From Pseudidiomarina terrestris (lineage in GTDB: Bacteria; Pseudomonadota; Gammaproteobacteria; Enterobacterales; Alteromonadaceae), in assembly GCF_030466405.1 (NCBI RefSeq), contig NZ_JAGGJF010000005.1, positions 62,001 through 126,000 of the forward strand: a stretch of DNA of 64,000 bases, in the 5' to 3' direction. Numbering within the stretch: the first letter of the stretch is position 1; each line of letters opens with the position of its first letter. The position numbers were made by a program, and so were the translations under genes. Under the pieces are notes generated by a model. That model had not been told where the DNA came from and did no database searches. It saw only the letters and a list, made by a program, of their open reading frames with translations. Below, piece by piece: positions 60,773-64,000 of this stretch.

Positions 60773-61232
60773 TCCTAAAAAAGGGGGGAGAACCGAACCG
60801 GGCAAACACCGGTCGCGGCTAAGCGCCATGATTAAATCCGCCGCAATCCATCGGATCTCAGTCTGATGCGCTCTTCTATTACTAAGTCTATCAGTGGTTC
60901 TAGCTGCGACTCTTTCAACGAAACCCCAGCCTACGTTTAAAAATCACTTAGGCACCGACTTAGCTATGAGTCTATGGTGGTATTTTAAAATTCGAAAAAT
61001 AATGCACCAGATTTGCGGCATTATTTTGCCCTTGCAGCATAGTTGGCGCAGCAGGGCGTTTTGCATCAAACTCCTAGCTCATCTTGAGAGCTTCGGTTTG
61101 GTGTCCTGTTGCTCAGTGATTGATGACTTACAGAATGTTACGTTTTTCGGATGTCGGGAATCCAGGCTTATGGGGTAAGCTTAGATTTTAACCAACTGGC
61201 ATGGGTAACAGTGAGTAACAGGGAGGTGAGTT
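60773..61232. other. 460-bp stretch without a recognisable gene
   Basis: No ORF with a convincing start and family pattern is seen. The only longer one (60894-61178, plus) has no ribosome binding site and no recognisable sequence. There are no clear tRNA, repeat or insertion-sequence ends. The stretch divides the housekeeping part of the window from an accessory-looking set of genes, so it may hold a degraded gene or a past integration boundary. Confidence 0.6.
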
Positions 61233-62132
61233 GTGACAGCGCAGGAAAGCGAAGTCGATCTAACGACTCAAGTTGCGCGTGAATGCGCGCGGCAGCTGGG
61301 CTATTTATTGCAACACGAGCGAGCTGGAAATGGATTAGACCAAACTGAACTCGCTGCCCAGGTCCGCGCAATCGTCTACGACAACAAAAATGGGAAGAAT
61401 TTTATGCATACTGGAACCCCGACTACTGAACAGCCGCTGAAGCTTTATGAAGCATTGATGCTATTGGCGCTTTGTGAAGAGAAGGGCACCATGAATGGCG
61501 CTTATATCAATTACGGTGTGGCCGCCGCCATCCTGGCTGACCTGCTGCTGATGAAGCGCATCGAAGTGGATGCCGAGAATAAAGACAAAGTGCGGGTGCT
61601 CGATGACGCACCGACGGGTGACCAGGTGTTTGACGAAGCCCTCCAGAAGATGGCCACTGCGAAACGTCGTGGCAAATTGAAAGACTGGGTGATGCGCGTA
61701 GGAGCCATTCCTAAATTGAAACATAAAGTTGCGCAGGCATTGGTGGCGGACGGTATTGTTGAGCTGGAAGAGAAGAAGGTACTCTGGTTGTTTACCAAGC
61801 GGGTGTATCCGGAAGTGAATCCAGCACCGGAACAACATCTGCGGAGCGAGATGCGGCGGTTAATTCTTGATCGACCGCTGGAGATTGATCCACGAATAGC
61901 GGTCATTGTTTCCTTAGCCAAAGGCGCTCGTTTATTGCCGCAGGTCTTTAGTAAAGACGAGTTGAAGTCGAATAAAGAGCGAATCGAACAAGTGGTCAAC
62001 GGAGAGTTATTAGGTCAAACAGCAAAAGACGTTATCGCTGCCGTTGAAGTTGCAGTGATGATGGCCGCAATTATGCCGGCAATTATGGCTGCCAGCACCA
62101 GCGCAGCCACCAGCGGCTCAAGCAGCTGCTAA
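61233..62132 (+). CDS. GPP34/GOLPH3-like protein
   Basis: The 299-residue protein has an N-terminal extension of about 65 residues, then a GPP34 domain (about 70-265). The domain shows PLKLYEALMLLALCEEKG, GVAAAILADLLLMKRIEVD near residue 95, PTGDQVFDEALQKMATAKRRGKLKDWVMRVG near residue 127, and IDPRIAVIVSLAKGARLLPQVFS near residue 218. Eukaryotic GOLPH3 binds phosphatidylinositol-4-phosphate at the Golgi. Bacterial roles are not established. An Ala/Met-rich hydrophobic tail follows. The start is GTG with GGGAGGTGAG just upstream. It leads a three-gene group with gaps of 28 and 38 bp. Confidence 0.82.
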   Translation: MTAQESEVDLTTQVARECARQLGYLLQHERAGNGLDQTELAAQVRAIVYDNKNGKNFMHTGTPTTEQPLKLYEALMLLALCEEKGTMNGAYINYGVAAAILADLLLMKRIEVDAENKDKVRVLDDAPTGDQVFDEALQKMATAKRRGKLKDWVMRVGAIPKLKHKVAQALVADGIVELEEKKVLWLFTKRVYPEVNPAPEQHLRSEMRRLILDRPLEIDPRIAVIVSLAKGARLLPQVFSKDELKSNKERIEQVVNGELLGQTAKDVIAAVEVAVMMAAIMPAIMAASTSAATSGSSSC

Positions 62133-62160
62133 CAGTTTAGTTGTGATGGAGAATAAATAA

Positions 62161-62958
62161 ATGGATGTGACCGCGGTATTGTTTGAGCACGCGAATGACT
62201 TGCTGCTTACTTATGGCGGCTATGCTGTCGCGTTGGCGGTACTGGCTGCCTTTTTCAGCTCGGCATGGTTTAAGGGAAAGCTGGGTGAATTTCTGGTTAA
62301 CATGGCGGCGTATTTCCGTCTGGACCATGATACCTATCATTTGATTAAAGATGTGACCCTTCCGACGGACACAGGAACCACGCAGATCGATCATATTATT
62401 GTCTCCGTCTATGGCGTTTTTGTGGTGGAAACCAAGTATATGAAGGGGTGGATCTTCGGCGCAGAGAAGCAGAAAACCTGGACCCAGAAAATCTATCGGC
62501 ATACGACCAAGTTTCAGAATCCTCTACATCAGAACTACAAGCACGTTAAAACGCTGCAGTCGCTGTTAGAACTCAGTGATGAGCAGATTCATTCGGTAGT
62601 AGTGTTTATCGGGAATAGTGTGTTTAAGACTGCTATGCCTGCTAATGTGGCCTATGGTGGTGCTTATATTTCCTACATCAAAAGCAAAACCAAACTGGTG
62701 TTGAGCAGCGATCAGGTGTTTCAGCTGAAGCAACAAATCGAGCAAGGACGCTTGGAGCGTTCGTTCAAGACGAACCGTGACCATGTGCGTCACGTGCGCG
62801 AAACGCTGAACACCAAAGCCAGCGTTGCAGGCAATATCACTTGCCCGAATTGCGGCGGCGCGATGGTGTTGCGGGAGAGTAAGCGTGGAGAAACGGCCGG
62901 CCAGCAATTCTGGGGCTGCGGCGCGTACCCGAAATGCCGGGGAATCGTGCAGGTTTAG
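62161..62958 (+). CDS. membrane-anchored NERD nuclease-like protein with topoisomerase C4 zinc finger
   Basis: The 265-residue protein has a membrane helix (about residues 16-34). A NERD domain follows with PD-(D/E)xK-like residues: Gly42-Glu43, Asp77 in QIDHIIV, and Glu90 and Lys92 in VVETKYMKGW. A C-terminal zinc finger of the topoisomerase I type has Cys228, Cys231, Cys253 and Cys259. This suggests a DNA-binding or DNA-cutting protein tethered to the inner membrane. NERD proteins are often found in plasmids and defence-linked loci, but no target is known. It lies 28 bp after the GPP34-like gene. Confidence 0.86.
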   Translation: MDVTAVLFEHANDLLLTYGGYAVALAVLAAFFSSAWFKGKLGEFLVNMAAYFRLDHDTYHLIKDVTLPTDTGTTQIDHIIVSVYGVFVVETKYMKGWIFGAEKQKTWTQKIYRHTTKFQNPLHQNYKHVKTLQSLLELSDEQIHSVVVFIGNSVFKTAMPANVAYGGAYISYIKSKTKLVLSSDQVFQLKQQIEQGRLERSFKTNRDHVRHVRETLNTKASVAGNITCPNCGGAMVLRESKRGETAGQQFWGCGAYPKCRGIVQV

Positions 62959-62996
62959 CATGTTTCTTCTAGACATTACCTATACCAGGAAGTCTG

Positions 62997-63593
62997 ATGA
63001 TGCGTAAAAAAGGAACTTTGATTAAATGGAAAGCAGAGCAGGGCTATGGTTTTATTCGGCCTGCGACCGGCAGTAAAGAGATTTTCGTTCACATCAATTC
63101 GTTTGTGAAGCGCAATCGCATTCCGCAAATTGGTTGCGTACTCGAGTACAAAGAGCAACGACAGCGTGATGGAAAAATGCGTGCTGTTGATGTCAGGTAT
63201 AGCAACGCCAGCAATTTTACCTTCAGTTATTCTCTCACATTCGCGATTGTCATTGCGCTCATATACTTAGCAGCAATCTTCTACTACGCGTTCATCGATA
63301 GAATCTGGTACGGCTATCCATTTATTGCTGCAGCGATGAGCGTTATAACTTACATGGCCTACGCACGCGACAAGTATGCCGCTGAAGCGAGTCATCGTCG
63401 CACTGCCGAGAGCACTCTACAATTGCTCGCCTTAATTGGCGGTTGGCCCGGCGCACTTATCGCTCAGCAGCAATTCCGCCACAAGACTCGTAAATTTTCA
63501 TTTCGTGTGGTGTTTTGGCTGGTAGTGCTGGCGAACCTTCTGTTTGTTTGGTCTGCGATTGTGGGGCTGAAGGGAATTCTTGAGTTGGTTTGA
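62997..63593 (+). CDS. cold-shock domain plus DUF1294 membrane protein
   Basis: The 198-residue protein has an N-terminal cold-shock domain (about 4-67) with GYGFI as the RNP1 core and EIFVHINSF as RNP2, which bind single-stranded nucleic acid. A DUF1294 membrane part follows, with four helices and the DKYAAEASHRRTAESTLQLLALIGGWPGA block near residue 125. The function of this fusion is unknown. It may recognise RNA or DNA at the membrane. ATGs at 62997 and 63000 are both possible after AGGAAG. It is the third gene of the GPP34-NERD group, 38 bp after the NERD gene. Confidence 0.86.
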   Translation: MMRKKGTLIKWKAEQGYGFIRPATGSKEIFVHINSFVKRNRIPQIGCVLEYKEQRQRDGKMRAVDVRYSNASNFTFSYSLTFAIVIALIYLAAIFYYAFIDRIWYGYPFIAAAMSVITYMAYARDKYAAEASHRRTAESTLQLLALIGGWPGALIAQQQFRHKTRKFSFRVVFWLVVLANLLFVWSAIVGLKGILELV

Positions 63594-63652
63594 TTGACGT
63601 TTGGCAGTGTCCGCTAAGTGCCAATTGTGGACATTCAAACAAATGTGTCTTT

Positions 63653-63681
63653 TGAGCATGGCCTGAGCAATAACGTATAAT
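63653..63681 (+). promoter_or_regulatory. near-consensus sigma-70 promoter of the final transcript
   Basis: TTGAGC (63653-63658), a 17-bp spacer and TATAAT (63676-63681) form a strong promoter. Another TATAAT follows at 63684-63689. Transcription would begin near 63688, leaving a leader of about 250 nt before the next start codon. Confidence 0.7.
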
Positions 63682-63687
63682 GATATA

Positions 63688-63941
63688 ATACTGGAAGTTT
63701 GTTGTAACCTTTCACAAATGTACATATTTCGTAAAACAAAGGTTTTAACCTAGCATTCATACCATGAATGGCTGTACATAATTTTATAACCAAATCAAAC
63801 TGGACAGACCAGTAAGGTGTTATATACTTTTATTGTCATTAAACTTGGCTCCCGTCCAGATAACTGGACGGGAAACAGGGATAAGCCCTGCGACTTGAGA
63901 ACTTTCAGGATAGCTTGTTCCTTTATATTAAGGCAATAGAT
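63688..63941 (+). ncRNA. structured leader or non-coding RNA upstream of a truncated ORF
   Basis: This AT-rich stretch has no ORF but several clear stems: AACCTTT with AAAGGTT (63705-63744 region), ATTCAT-ACC-ATGAAT within 63752-63773, ACTGG-ACAGA-CCAGT (63799-63813), CCCGTCCAG-ATAA-CTGGACGGG (63851-63872) and CAGGG-ATAAG-CCCTG (63876-63890). There is no T-run after the last stems, so it is not simply a terminator. It starts from a strong promoter and ends next to an ORF. Known possibilities include a structured 5' UTR, a riboswitch, or the RNA of a retron, DRT or similar system. The family is not identified. Confidence 0.45.
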
Positions 63942-64000
63942 ATGCTGACACATTTTTCTGGACTTCAAAATAAGTACACCCATTTGAAAGATCTAGTGTG
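63942..64000 (+). CDS. 5' end of an ORF running off the window
   Basis: The ATG at 63942 has AAGG 8-9 nt upstream and opens a frame of 19 codons that begins MLTHFSGLQNKYTHLKDLV and has no stop before the window ends. No family can be assigned from so little sequence. Its importance is that it lies directly after the structured leader and about 260 bp after a strong promoter. Confidence 0.45.
   Translation, partial: MLTHFSGLQNKYTHLKDLV

Noticed and set aside
60894-61178. 94-residue ORF in the gene-free gap
   Set aside because: There is no ribosome binding site, no family pattern and an odd composition. It is more likely chance or a relic.
63594-64000. Calling the right-end leader a retron or DRT RNA
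   Set aside because: No matching a1/a2 repeats of a retron were found (only about 5 complementary bases), and the 19 codons of the next ORF do not show a reverse transcriptase. It stays an unidentified structured RNA.
1-64000. CRISPR array, tRNA, rRNA or insertion sequence
   Set aside because: No regularly spaced direct repeats, cloverleaf-like sequences, transposase genes or terminal inverted repeats with target duplications were seen. The only tandem array is the coding repeat at 59221-59298.

Overview
The window reads as the chromosome of a marine gammaproteobacterium of the order Alteromonadales, most like the Idiomarinaceae (Idiomarina, Pseudidiomarina, Aliidiomarina). This is inferred from gene content and order, such as fur-fldA-DUF2788-ybfF/seqA-pgm, DUF2066-hda-DUF2069-wrbA-arsC-bepA-perM-bcp-dapA-bamC-purC, and the prpBC-acnD-prpF cluster. 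No search could be run. Genes are densely packed. Many neighbours share ATGA or TAATG overlaps, and many convergent pairs overlap by about 4 bp. I see no tRNA or rRNA gene, insertion sequence or CRISPR array.

Layout. 1-3.0 kb: two membrane-protein genes, then pxpABC (5-oxoprolinase). 3.1-7.0 kb: glnS, then an iron-linked block in which an unknown exported protein and the dioxygenase gene piuC diverge from a Fur-box-like site, close to fur. 7.1-11 kb: fldA, DUF2788 and ybfF facing seqA-pgm. 11-25 kb: housekeeping genes for replication control (hda), redox and thiol proteins (wrbA, arsC, TlpA-like, bcp), outer-membrane quality control (bepA, bamC), lysine and purine synthesis (dapA, dapE, purC) and a peptidoglycan peptidase. 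Perfect DnaA boxes lie upstream of the DUF2066-hda operon and of yfbV. 25-32.5 kb: xthA, a patatin-like lipase, hemH, a cardiolipin-synthase-like PLD protein, a beta-CASP hydrolase and a DASS anion transporter. 32.5-37.9 kb: a large GGDEF/EAL protein with a LOV-like PAS domain, GNAT, YceI and fasciclin genes.

38-45 kb: the 2-methylcitrate cycle for propionyl-CoA use (GntR regulator, prpB, prpC, acnD, prpF, ychJ), with TTGTCGACAA-type palindromes before the regulator. 45-51 kb: DUF418, an acyl-CoA synthetase, TspO, a BON protein and SelO. 51-56.6 kb: a LysR regulator divergent from dabB-dabA-sua5, an energy-coupled inorganic-carbon accumulation module in an apparent heterotroph. 56.5-60.8 kb: S66 and M14 peptidases, a low-complexity secreted protein carrying a lone HEAAHVVQQRA motif, a second BON protein and DUF924.

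60.8-64 kb has a different, accessory character: a 460-bp gene-free stretch, then three closely spaced genes encoding a GOLPH3/GPP34-like protein, a membrane-anchored NERD nuclease-like protein with a topoisomerase-type C4 zinc finger, and a cold-shock-domain/DUF1294 membrane protein. The last 400 bp is AT-rich. It holds a near-consensus sigma-70 promoter, a leader of about 250 nt with at least four clear hairpins, and the start of an ORF that runs off the window. This end is the best candidate for an undescribed RNA-plus-protein system, but the protein cannot be identified from the 19 codons visible.
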